NCBI GenBank assembly: GCA_963702175.1
Contig: OY969721.1
Coordinates: 744,001-808,000, forward strand
Reading direction: 5' to 3'
DNA length: 64,000 nt
Source: VRUE01 sp963702175
Lineage (GTDB): Bacteria; Actinomycetota; Thermoleophilia; Solirubrobacterales; 70-9
Shown here: piece by piece, positions 1-7,849 of the stretch
How the letters are laid out: every line of letters starts with the position of its first letter
How positions within the stretch are numbered: position 1 is the stretch's first letter
The notes under the pieces: model-generated
What the model saw: only the letters and a program-made list of their open reading frames with translations
Databases searched by the model: none
What the model was told of the DNA's origin: nothing
Program-made: the position numbers and the translations under genes

Positions 1-696
1 CTGGAAGGGGTCGAGCCCGTAGACGGCGACGCCGCAGCGAGCCATGTCGAAGTGGGAACGCCCCTCGCGGAAGACCGCAGCGCTGTTCGCCGCGTGCGCG
101 ATCGTCCCGGGGAACTCGCTCTTGATCGCCTCGGCGACAGCCGTGAAGCGTTCGAGCTGCTGGTCGAAGAAACCGTCGTCCGCATCCGGTTCGTCGGCGG
201 TGGCGAAGTGGGTCCAGATGCCGGCCAGCTCCAGGTCGGGGTCCTCGGCGCAGGTGCGGGCCAGAGCCAGAACGGCTTCGGGGTCTCGGTTGCCGAGACG
301 GCCCATGCCGCTGTCGTACTTGACGTGGACTCCGATCGCCCGGCCATGAGCGCGAGCGCGGTCGGCGACGATGTGCCGGAAGTCCTCATGCCAAACCGCC
401 ACCTCCGAGCCGGCGGACAGCGCCGCGTCGAGGTCGTTCGGCGTAAGCGCCCCCATCGTCAGCAGCGGCACGTGTGGGAAGCGACGGCCGATCTGCGCGG
501 CCTCCGCCCCGGTCGCCACCGCCAGCCTCGCCGCGCCGCCGCTCAGCGCTGCGGAGGCGCAGGCGTCGGCGCCGTGACCGTAGCCATCCGCCTTCACCAC
601 CGCGCACAGCTTCGCACCCTCGCGCAGCGTCGCCTTCAGCCGCGCGCAGTTGCGCTCGACAGCGGCGAGGTCGATCCGGGCGACTGCCCGTTCCAT
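1..696 (-). CDS. alr: Alanine racemase, N-terminal part (runs off left edge)
   Basis: PLP-dependent racemase making D-alanine for peptidoglycan. The visible 232 residues begin MERAVARIDL and carry the PLP-lysine motif AVVKADGYGHGA (Lys about 35) and the barrel motif VHVKYDSGMGRLG, with a lysine and arginine where the family has its carbamylated Lys and PLP-contacting Arg. The frame stays open to base 1, so the C-terminal domain with the catalytic Tyr is outside the window. ATG at 696 lies 11 nt after the CBS-protein stop. It is the last visible gene of the minus-strand wall and ribosomal-protein group, consistent with the D-Ala branch of wall synthesis. The truncation is a window effect. Confidence 0.95.
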   Translation of the reverse strand, partial: MERAVARIDLAAVERNCARLKATLREGAKLCAVVKADGYGHGADACASAALSGGAARLAVATGAEAAQIGRRFPHVPLLTMGALTPNDLDAALSAGSEVAVWHEDFRHIVADRARAHGRAIGVHVKYDSGMGRLGNRDPEAVLALARTCAEDPDLELAGIWTHFATADEPDADDGFFDQQLERFTAVAEAIKSEFPGTIAHAANSAAVFREGRSHFDMARCGVAVYGLDPFQ

Positions 697-707
697 CTCA
701 ATTCGTC

Positions 708-1169
708 CTAGTCGGCGATCAGCGCGGCCAGCGCGTCGGCCCGCGTGACCAGTCCGGCGAGGCGACCGTCCGCGTCGACCACGGGCAGGTGATTGTGGTG
801 CTTCTCAGCGATCGTCTTCGCCACCCACTCGGCGGAGTTGTCGACGTTGGCGACGACCGGGTCGCGGGTCATCAGCTCGGAGACTTTCGTCGCGAAGGCC
901 TTCTCGAGACGCTCCTCGAAGCCCTTCATCGAGCCGATGAAGACGACGCCGCCCATGATGTTGAGGAAGTGCGGCAGGTGGAGGTCGGCTTCCTCCTCGC
1001 TGAGGACCAGATCGGACTCGCTGACTATCCCGACCACGCGCCGATCCCCGTCGACAACGGGGATCGCGCTCTTGTCGGTCTTGGCGAGCAGCTCGACTGC
1101 GGCGCGGGCATCGGCCTCGGGCGAGACGGCCGGCACGTCGGCATCCATGATCTCGGCAGCGGTCTTCAT
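708..1169 (-). CDS. Two-CBS-domain protein
   Basis: A 153-residue protein made almost entirely of a CBS pair. CBS1 spans about residues 1-60 (MKTAAEIMDADVPAVSPEAD, then IPVVDGDRRVVGIVSESDL). CBS2 spans about 95-150 (VSELMTRDPVVANVDNSA, then LPVVDADGRLAGLVTRADAL). A linker of about 30 residues separates them. Such stand-alone proteins usually sense adenine nucleotides or related ligands, but the ligand and partner here are unknown. Its start overlaps the nnr stop by 4 nt (ATGA), implying translational coupling, and alr follows 11 nt downstream. Confidence 0.9.
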   Translation of the reverse strand: MKTAAEIMDADVPAVSPEADARAAVELLAKTDKSAIPVVDGDRRVVGIVSESDLVLSEEEADLHLPHFLNIMGGVVFIGSMKGFEERLEKAFATKVSELMTRDPVVANVDNSAEWVAKTIAEKHHNHLPVVDADGRLAGLVTRADALAALIAD

Positions 1170-2638
1170 CGGTCGGGAAGCGTATCCGTAAGCAACGCCG
1201 ACGGGATCGAGTCGATTACGTCGGTGGCGATGACCGACTCGGCAGAGCCGATTCTGTCCACGGCATCACGGCCCGCGCGGGCGTGGGCGAGCACCGCCGC
1301 GCAGGCGGCGGCGAAGGGCTCGAGACCGCGGGCGAGCAGGGCGGCGATCATCCCGGAGAGGACGTCGCCGCTGCCCGCGGTGGCGAGCGCCGGAGCGGAC
1401 AACGCGTTGACGGCGACTCGCTCGCCGTCACTGACGATCGTGTCGTCGCCCTTGAGCACGACTACGGCGCCAGCGGCACGGGCTGCGTCACGGGCCGAGG
1501 CGAGGCGGCGGGCAGACACCTGCTCGGAGCCACTGCCGAGCAGCCTGCCCAGCTCGCCGGCGTGCGGGGTGAGGACGGTCGGCGCGTCCCGCGCGGCTAT
1601 CGGGCCGAGATCGCCGGTGAAAGCATTGAGCCCGTCGGCATCGAGGACCAGCGGCGCCTCGATCGCGCCGAGAACTTCGCGCGCCAACTCGACCGAGCCG
1701 GGGTCGCGGCCGAGTCCCGGCCCAAGCACGCCGGCAGCAGCGGGCTCGAAAGCGCGCAGCACGGTCTTCGCCGAGGCGGGAACGAGACGCCCGTCACCAC
1801 CAGGGCAGCCGACCGACATCACCTCTGGCTGGGCGGCCTCGAAGATCGGCTCCAGATCAGCGGGCACGGCCACCGTCGCGTAGCCCGCCCCGGCGCGGAT
1901 CGCGGCCAGGGAGGTCATCCTCACCGCGCCGGTGAGACCTCGCGAGCCGCCGGCGATCGTCACCTGGCCAGAGCTGAACTTGGTCGAGCGGGGGCCGCGG
2001 CGCGGCGCCAGGCTCAGCACGGCGGGCGAGATGACACCGGCGGTCGGCTCGGTCGGCGCGCCATCGGGAATCCCGATCGGCACAACCTGCAGTTCGCCCG
2101 TATGCCACTTCCCCGGCGCGATCCAGTGACCGATCTTCGGCGCGTGAAAGCTGACGGTGACCGCGGCTTCAACCGCTATGCCCTCGACCTCGCCGCTCGA
2201 AGCATCGACACCAGAGGCGACGTCGCAAGCGACGACCGGCGCTCCGCAGCGGTTGATCGCCTCAATCGCCGCTGCGGCGGGCTCGCGCGGCGCCCCCGAA
2301 AACCCCGTACCGAAGATCGCGTCGACGACAGCGCCCGAGCCCTCGAGCCAAGCGTCGAGGTCGCCGGGGAGATCTCCCGACCACAGCTCCAGCACCTCGA
2401 CCTCGAAGCCCATGCCTTCGAGGTGGCGCGCGGCGACCAATCCATCGCCGCCGTTGTTCCCCTTGCCGCACAGGATTCGCACCGGGCCCTGTGGCGCCAG
2501 CTCCGCAGCTGCCTCCGCCAGCGCCGTCCCGGCTGTCTCCATCAGCTCCGATTCCGGCACCCCCTGCTCCTCGATCGCCCAGCCCTCGATCGCCCGCATC
2601 CCCTCGGCGTCATACAGCAGCTGCAGCCAGGACTCCAT
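1166..2638 (-). CDS. nnr: Bifunctional NAD(P)H-hydrate epimerase / ADP-dependent dehydratase
   Basis: Repairs damaged NAD(P)HX. The N-terminal YjeF_N epimerase domain (about residues 1-200) has the Rossmann motif CGKGNNGGDGLVAARHL. The C-terminal ribokinase-like dehydratase domain (about 215-485) has the acidic VLDADGLNAFTGD strand, LTPHAGELGRL and the ATP-site motif GSGDVLSGMIAALL. The fusion order is the usual bacterial one. I chose ATG 2638 (MESWLQLLYDAEGM) because it lies 12 nt after the preceding ATPase stop. An in-frame start at 2719 would overlap that gene by 70 nt and add 27 unalignable residues. In many actinobacteria nnr directly follows acpS; here an ATPase gene sits between them. 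Confidence 0.94.
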   Translation of the reverse strand: MESWLQLLYDAEGMRAIEGWAIEEQGVPESELMETAGTALAEAAAELAPQGPVRILCGKGNNGGDGLVAARHLEGMGFEVEVLELWSGDLPGDLDAWLEGSGAVVDAIFGTGFSGAPREPAAAAIEAINRCGAPVVACDVASGVDASSGEVEGIAVEAAVTVSFHAPKIGHWIAPGKWHTGELQVVPIGIPDGAPTEPTAGVISPAVLSLAPRRGPRSTKFSSGQVTIAGGSRGLTGAVRMTSLAAIRAGAGYATVAVPADLEPIFEAAQPEVMSVGCPGGDGRLVPASAKTVLRAFEPAAAGVLGPGLGRDPGSVELAREVLGAIEAPLVLDADGLNAFTGDLGPIAARDAPTVLTPHAGELGRLLGSGSEQVSARRLASARDAARAAGAVVVLKGDDTIVSDGERVAVNALSAPALATAGSGDVLSGMIAALLARGLEPFAAACAAVLAHARAGRDAVDRIGSAESVIATDVIDSIPSALLTDTLPDR

Positions 2639-2649
2639 GCCGATGGAGC

Positions 2650-3942
2650 CTAACCCCGAGCCCCAGACAGCCCGGTCGATTGATCCTGCGACCAAAGTGC
2701 CGACAGCGGCACTGCCCAAAGACCCTCGCCGAAGGGCAGCGTCCGCTCGCCGGCATAGAGAACGACACCAGCGACGAGACGCGAGCCAATGCGTTCCCGC
2801 ATGTGAACGAGGCCGCGGAAATCACTTGCGCGAACGGTGGCGCCCGCCTTCACCTCCAGGCCCACTATCTCCCCTGACGGACGCTCGACGACCACATCGA
2901 CCTCTCGATCGCGATCGCGGTAGTGCCAGAAGCTGAGCGCTTCCGAAAACCAGGACGCTTGGCGCTCGATCTCAGTTGCGACGAACGTCTCGAACAACGA
3001 GCCGGCCAACCCGTCATCTTCACGCACTCGACGCTCGTCAGCGCCGAGCAGACCCGCAAGAAGTCCAGGGTCTGCGACATACAGCTTGGGCGCCTTGACC
3101 TGTCTCTGACCCAAATTGACGTGCCATGGTCGACGAACGCGAACCAGGAACAAGCGCTCGAGCACGTCGATGTAGCCACTCGCCGTCTTGCCGCTCACCC
3201 CTACGTCCCGCCCCAGAGCATCGAAGCGAGCGAGAGATCCCGATCTTGCTGCGACCAGTCGCAGCATCATCTCGACCGATGCGGGCTCATGCACACGCGA
3301 GGTCTCCACGACATCGCGCTCTACGATCGAGGAGACGTAGCTGTCGAAGAACCGCCTACGGGCGACTCCGTTGCGTCGTTGTGCTTCGGGGAAGCCACCA
3401 CGCAAAAGCATCTCCGTGTACTCGTCACGCCCCACGGGCGCACCGGTGACGTTGGGTGGCTTTCGGCGGAACATCGCGGCGAGGAAGTCCTCTGGTCGTT
3501 CGCGAAGCTCGCCTTGCGTGAACGGCCACAGGGTCAAATAGTCGATGCGCCCCGGCAGCGCATCGCTCACGGTAGGAAGGCGGCGGAGGTTCGCCGAGCC
3601 GGTGAGAAGAAACTGGCCCCGCGAGTCGTCCCGGTCCAGACGCACCTTTATCGCCAGCAGCAATTGCGGTGCGCGCTGGATCTCGTCGATCACTGTCCGC
3701 CGTCCCAACCCTGCGACGAAGCCAACTGGATCCCCGGTCGCCAGAGCAAGTGCAGCTTCGTCGTCCAGAGTGATGAAGTCGGCAGGGAGACGCTCGCCCG
3801 CAAGCATCCGCGCAAGCGTGGTCTTTCCCGCTTGCCTTGCGCCAAGGAGGGCCACAGCGCGGGTGCTTCCCATCGCCTCCACGATCGTGTCCTCCACCGC
3901 GCGATCCAGCAACTTCAGGTCCTGTCCTGAGGTGGCAGCCAT
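2650..3942 (-). CDS. AAA ATPase with DUF4143 C-terminal domain
   Basis: A 430-residue P-loop ATPase of the AAA_14/DUF4143 type. Walker A is GARQAGKTTLA (about 34-44), Walker B-like TVIDEIQ (83-89) and sensor-like LLTGSANL (about 113-120). The C-terminal half carries REVDVVVE and GLEVKAG, resembling the acidic/E-x-K core of PD-(D/E)xK nuclease folds described for this family. Molecular function is unknown; members are widespread, patchy and often duplicated. It separates acpS from nnr in an otherwise conserved order, so it is probably a later arrival. Four 22-bp phased repeats lie over its start (see 3938-4025). The flanking 3950-4060 sequence is markedly AT-richer than its surroundings. Confidence 0.9.
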   Translation of the reverse strand: MAATSGQDLKLLDRAVEDTIVEAMGSTRAVALLGARQAGKTTLARMLAGERLPADFITLDDEAALALATGDPVGFVAGLGRRTVIDEIQRAPQLLLAIKVRLDRDDSRGQFLLTGSANLRRLPTVSDALPGRIDYLTLWPFTQGELRERPEDFLAAMFRRKPPNVTGAPVGRDEYTEMLLRGGFPEAQRRNGVARRRFFDSYVSSIVERDVVETSRVHEPASVEMMLRLVAARSGSLARFDALGRDVGVSGKTASGYIDVLERLFLVRVRRPWHVNLGQRQVKAPKLYVADPGLLAGLLGADERRVREDDGLAGSLFETFVATEIERQASWFSEALSFWHYRDRDREVDVVVERPSGEIVGLEVKAGATVRASDFRGLVHMRERIGSRLVAGVVLYAGERTLPFGEGLWAVPLSALWSQDQSTGLSGARG

Positions 3943-4025
3943 CCTTGGAGAATGCTACCGGCTAACTCGGAGAATTTGTTAGGCTAACTTGGAAAATTTA
4001 TCTGGCTAGCCTGGAAAGTTCCTGC
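3938..4025 (-). repeat. Four 22-bp phased repeats over the DUF4143 ATPase start
   Basis: Units run 3938-3959, 3960-3981, 3982-4003 and 4004-4025 with no gaps. Shared plus-strand core is GGCTAnCTnGGAnAAttT. The leftmost, most diverged unit contains the ATPase start codon (complement of 3940-3942) and keeps CTnGGAGAAT in register. A 22-bp period is about two helical turns, so all units face the same side of DNA. Likely an operator, possibly autoregulatory; that is inference. Confidence 0.75.
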
Positions 4026-4034
4026 AAACGGTTT

Positions 4035-4439
4035 CTAATGATGTTTTGATATTTGTAAAACATCATCCTCTTCAGCGACCGCGACTGCGACCGCGGCGGC
4101 GAAGTCGCGTGAGTGGGTTAGGGAGATGCTGATTTCCCGGCCTTCTGCCACCTCGGCGGCGTGGCCGGAGAGACGCACGTTGGGAGGCTTGCCGGCGACC
4201 ACCTCTACCTCGCGCAGGCCGAAGCCGCCGGCAAGGCCCAGTGCCTTGACCACGGCCTCCTTGGCGGCAAAGCGCGCGGCCAGGTGGCGAGCCGGTCGGG
4301 CGCGAGCCGCGGCGTAGTCGCGCTCGGCCGCGGTGAAGACACGCTCCGCAAGCTGGGGGTGACGCTCCAGAGCGCGCTCCAATCGCTCGATCTCGAGCAG
4401 GTCGATGCCAACGCCAGTCGCCATCGCGGCCAGGCTCAC
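4035..4439 (-). CDS. acpS: Holo-[acyl-carrier-protein] synthase
   Basis: Transfers 4'-phosphopantetheine from CoA to apo-ACP for fatty-acid synthesis. The 134 residues show the family signatures GVGIDLLEIERL near the N-terminus (Mg-binding Asp) and HLAARFAAKEAVVKALG (catalytic Glu/Lys segment), ending ISLTHSRDFAAAVAVA. Length is typical. GTG at 4439 overlaps the upstream lipoprotein stop as GTGA; ATG at 4424 (MATGVGIDL) is an equally plausible start. The last ten residues after VAVAEE fall in the AT-rich junction with the ATPase gene and may be a tail remade by that insertion. Confidence 0.93.
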   Translation of the reverse strand: MSLAAMATGVGIDLLEIERLERALERHPQLAERVFTAAERDYAAARARPARHLAARFAAKEAVVKALGLAGGFGLREVEVVAGKPPNVRLSGHAAEVAEGREISISLTHSRDFAAAVAVAVAEEDDVLQISKHH

Positions 4440-5935
4440 CCCTTTAGGCCAGCGATCAGCTTCAGGGTCGCCGGGTCGTTCTCGAGACCGGAGCCTAGGG
4501 CGAGGAAGCGAATGCTCCGTAGGAACCGCTTCGCCTGCTCGAAGTCGGCGTCCGAGGCGGGGATAAGCGCATCGGCAAGACGCAGCGACGCCGGGCCGTC
4601 GGCGAAGCCGATCACCGGCGTGCCGCCAAGCGAGGCGACCGCGTCGTCATAGGCAGGGTTGTCGGAGAGCGCGCTCCCTTCACCGCTCGCGAGGGCCATT
4701 CGGGTCGCGGGCAGGCCGTACCCGATGGCTATCCGGTCGCCTCTTGTCGCGACGACCAGCGGCTTAGGGCCGAGCTCCTCCGGTTCGCGCACTGAGAATC
4801 CCTCCAGCCCGCCGCCCAGAGCCGTCACCCCTGGCACGTCAGCTCCACGCAGCAGCAGGCCGAGGCTCGAGATCGCGTCAGTCGCCTGCGACCCCGCCGT
4901 GGTCAGGACCAGCGCTCCGCCAAGGCTAGCTTTGGTCTCGCCGACGGCGAAGATGCCAGCATCCCGGATCGAGCCGGCGATCGCGTCGAGATCGATCCCC
5001 ACTTCCTCCAGGCTGCTCTTCAACTCCCCAGGCGGGACGCTTTCATCGATGCCTTCGCGGTCTAGTTCATCGAGCGTCCTCTGCAGCTGCTCACCAAAGC
5101 CAGAGAAGGCAATGCCCGCAAACGCGTTGCCAGGCAGGGAGCCGAGCAGCTCCGGCGCGCTGCCAGCCCGTCCTTCGGCCTCGCTGAAGTCGCTGCGAAC
5201 GTCGATCTCGACCTGATCGGCTCCCGGCGTGAGACTGACGAGCGCCGCCGCGCTGCTGAGCTCGACGCCGCCTTCCTCCAGCCCCTTCTCAACTTGCTCG
5301 TCGACATCAACGTCGCCCTGACGCAGCAAGCCGCCGACGTCCACGTAAGCGTCGGCGAAGCTGCCCTCGGACGCGAGGGAAAAGGTCTCCTCGAAAAGCT
5401 TTTCGTTGGCGAGCGACTCCCCTTCCGAAGCAGCAGTGATGGTGTCGAGCGTGCGCTTGTCCTCGGCGATGACAAGAGCGTCATCGACGATGGCGACCTC
5501 GTTCTCGCTGGAGTCGCCGACGCGGTCGATCAGCCTCTGCGTCGCGGCGGTGTCAGTGGACTGGATCAGGATGATCGGCTCAGAGAGCTCCCCGTCCTCG
5601 AGACGCTGGAAAGCCACCGCGCCACTGTCCCCCAGCCACGGCTCTACGTCCTGCTCAAAGTCGAAGGACTCACCCTCGTCCTGGGCGGAGTCTTCCAGCT
5701 CGGAGATGACGAAGTCGCCTAGGTTGTCGACCCCGGCGACCTGGCGGGCCACAGAGTCGACGCTGGATCGCAGCGCGCCTTCGGGCCTCAGCGTCCCTTC
5801 GACGAAGACAACGGTCTTCGGCGGCGCCATCCCGGCGAGACCGGAGCCCGCCGAGTCGCCATCATCGCCGCACCCGGCAAAGAAGGCAAAGAGGGGGATG
5901 GCTAGGACAGTTGGGAGGAGGCGGGTCTTCAGCAT
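4436..5935 (-). CDS. DUF3352 lipoprotein
   Basis: A 499-residue exported protein. The N-terminus MLKTRLLPTVLAIPLFAFFAGCGDD is a lipoprotein signal with lipobox FAGC, so it is probably lipid-anchored outside the membrane. The body, starting PPKTVVFVEGTLRPEG, matches the DUF3352 pattern of tandem alpha/beta repeats (residues about 40-480) with many acidic residues. The family function is unknown. It lies 22 nt downstream of glmS and overlaps acpS by 4 nt, so it is cotranscribed with wall-precursor genes. Confidence 0.85.
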   Translation of the reverse strand: MLKTRLLPTVLAIPLFAFFAGCGDDGDSAGSGLAGMAPPKTVVFVEGTLRPEGALRSSVDSVARQVAGVDNLGDFVISELEDSAQDEGESFDFEQDVEPWLGDSGAVAFQRLEDGELSEPIILIQSTDTAATQRLIDRVGDSSENEVAIVDDALVIAEDKRTLDTITAASEGESLANEKLFEETFSLASEGSFADAYVDVGGLLRQGDVDVDEQVEKGLEEGGVELSSAAALVSLTPGADQVEIDVRSDFSEAEGRAGSAPELLGSLPGNAFAGIAFSGFGEQLQRTLDELDREGIDESVPPGELKSSLEEVGIDLDAIAGSIRDAGIFAVGETKASLGGALVLTTAGSQATDAISSLGLLLRGADVPGVTALGGGLEGFSVREPEELGPKPLVVATRGDRIAIGYGLPATRMALASGEGSALSDNPAYDDAVASLGGTPVIGFADGPASLRLADALIPASDADFEQAKRFLRSIRFLALGSGLENDPATLKLIAGLKG

Positions 5936-5957
5936 GCGCGGCAGCCTAGCCGCCGCC

Positions 5958-7817
5958 TCACTCGACGGTTACGGTCTTGGCCAGATTGCGAGGCTGGTCG
6001 ACGTTGAGGCCGCGCGCCCGCGCGATGTCGTAGGCCAGCAGCTGCAGCGGCAGGATCGCGACGATCGGCTGCAGGATCCAGTCCGTGCGGGCGACCTCGA
6101 CCGTTTCGTCTGCCACCTCGCCGACGCGCTCGCAACCTTCGGTCGCGACCGCGATCGTCTCCGCCCCGCGCGCCCTCACCTCTTCGACGTTGGAGAGGAC
6201 CTTGTCGAGGACGGGGCTCTCGTTGGCCACGCAGACCACCGGCGTCGACTCGTCGAGCAGCGCGATCGGGCCGTGCTTCATCTCGCCGGCCGCGTAGGCG
6301 TCGGTCGGGATGTAGGAGACCTCCTTCAGCTTCAGCGCCCCCTCGAGGCAGATCGGCAGCCCGATGTGGCGGCCGAGGTAGAGGAAGAACTCCTGGCTGC
6401 TGTGACGGGAGGAGACCTCGCGCACCCGCTCCTCGCAGCCGGCCAGGGTCGCATCGATCTTCGAGGGCAGCGCCTTCATCTCCGCGACCAGCTCGGCGAG
6501 GCGCTCGGGGGCGAGCGTGCCGCGCACCTCCGCCAGGCGCAACCCGATCAGGTACATCGCCGCGATCTGGGCGACGAAGGTCTTGGTCGCGGCGACGCTG
6601 ACCTCGAGGCCGGCGCGCGTGTAGAGAACGGCGTCAGAGTCGCGGGTCGCCTGGCTGCCCATGATGTTGGTGACCGCCAGAACCTTGGCGCCGTTCTCAC
6701 GGGCAAGGCGCATCGCCGCCAGGGTGTCGGCCGTCTCGCCCGACTGGGTCATCCCGATCACCAGGTCATCGGGGCCGACCACCGGGTTGCGGTAGCGGTA
6801 CTCGGAGGCGATGTCCATCTCGACCGGCACCCGCGCCCATTCCTCGATTGCGTAGCGGCCGACCAGCCCGGCGTGGTAGGAGGTACCGCAGGCCACGATC
6901 ACGATCCGTCGCAGGCCGCGGAGGAAGTCGTCGTCGAGCTCCACGTCAGAGAGGTCGACGCCCTCGTCGCCGGGAAGCCGGTCGGCGATCGTTTCCGCCA
7001 CCGCGTCCGCCTGTTCGTGGATCTCCTTCAGCATGAAGGTCTCGTAGCCGCCCTTCTCGGCCGCTTCCTCGTCCCACTCGACCTGCTTGGCCTCGCGCTC
7101 AACTGGATTACCGTCGCTGTCGGTGATCCGAACCCCCGCGGCGTCGATCGTGACGATCTCCCCGTTTTCGATCGCGACCGCCTCGCGCGTCTCCGCGAGG
7201 AAGGCGGGGATTGCCGAAGCAAGGAAGCTCTCCCCGTCCCCGACGCCGGCGACCAGCGGGCACTCCTTGCGCGCGCCGACCAGCAGGCCGGGCTGGTCAA
7301 CGTGCATGGCGACGAAGGCATAGTGGCCGCGAAGCTCGGCGAAGGCGGCCCGGACGGCAGCGGGAAGATCGCCGTCGTAATGGCTGGCGATCAGGTGGGC
7401 GACCACCTCGGCGTCGGTTTCCGAGCTGAACTCCTCGCCGTCAGCCTCGAGGCGCCGGCGCAGCTTGGCGTGGTTCTCGACGATCCCATTGAGGACGATG
7501 TGGACCCGGTCGGAGCTGTCGCTGTGTGGGTGGGCGTTCTCCTCGGTGACGCGGCCGTGTGTCGCCCAGCGCGTGTGGGCGACACCAGTGGTGGCCGCGG
7601 GGGCGGCGACGGCGACGGCGCCTCCCTCCTCGTCCCGGTCCTCAACCGCGGCGCGCAGGTTGGAGAGGTTGCCTACAGCACGCACGCTCTCGATCTGGCC
7701 ATCCTCGATCACCGAGACCCCGGCCGAGTCATAGCCGCGGTACTCGAGCTTCTCGAGTCCGGCGACCAGCAGGGGACGACACGGGCGCGCCCCGACGTAT
7801 CCGACGATTCCACACAT
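5958..7817 (-). CDS. glmS: Glutamine--fructose-6-phosphate aminotransferase (isomerizing)
   Basis: Makes glucosamine-6-phosphate, the entry to UDP-GlcNAc. The 619-residue length is normal. The N-terminus MCGIVGYVGAR exposes the catalytic Cys after Met removal; YRGYDSAGV and THGRVTEENAHPH belong to the Ntn glutaminase domain (about 1-230). Two SIS sugar-isomerase domains follow (ACGTSYHAG, GMTQSGETADT, LKLKEVSYIPTDAYAAGEMKHG) and the C-terminus is the canonical DQPRNLAKTVTVE. It lies 32 nt downstream of glmM, which uses its product. No upstream ribozyme-like leader is visible. Confidence 0.98.
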   Translation of the reverse strand: MCGIVGYVGARPCRPLLVAGLEKLEYRGYDSAGVSVIEDGQIESVRAVGNLSNLRAAVEDRDEEGGAVAVAAPAATTGVAHTRWATHGRVTEENAHPHSDSSDRVHIVLNGIVENHAKLRRRLEADGEEFSSETDAEVVAHLIASHYDGDLPAAVRAAFAELRGHYAFVAMHVDQPGLLVGARKECPLVAGVGDGESFLASAIPAFLAETREAVAIENGEIVTIDAAGVRITDSDGNPVEREAKQVEWDEEAAEKGGYETFMLKEIHEQADAVAETIADRLPGDEGVDLSDVELDDDFLRGLRRIVIVACGTSYHAGLVGRYAIEEWARVPVEMDIASEYRYRNPVVGPDDLVIGMTQSGETADTLAAMRLARENGAKVLAVTNIMGSQATRDSDAVLYTRAGLEVSVAATKTFVAQIAAMYLIGLRLAEVRGTLAPERLAELVAEMKALPSKIDATLAGCEERVREVSSRHSSQEFFLYLGRHIGLPICLEGALKLKEVSYIPTDAYAAGEMKHGPIALLDESTPVVCVANESPVLDKVLSNVEEVRARGAETIAVATEGCERVGEVADETVEVARTDWILQPIVAILPLQLLAYDIARARGLNVDQPRNLAKTVTVE

Positions 7818-7849
7818 AAGGGGAGGCGATTAAGAGTAGAGGCCCGGCC

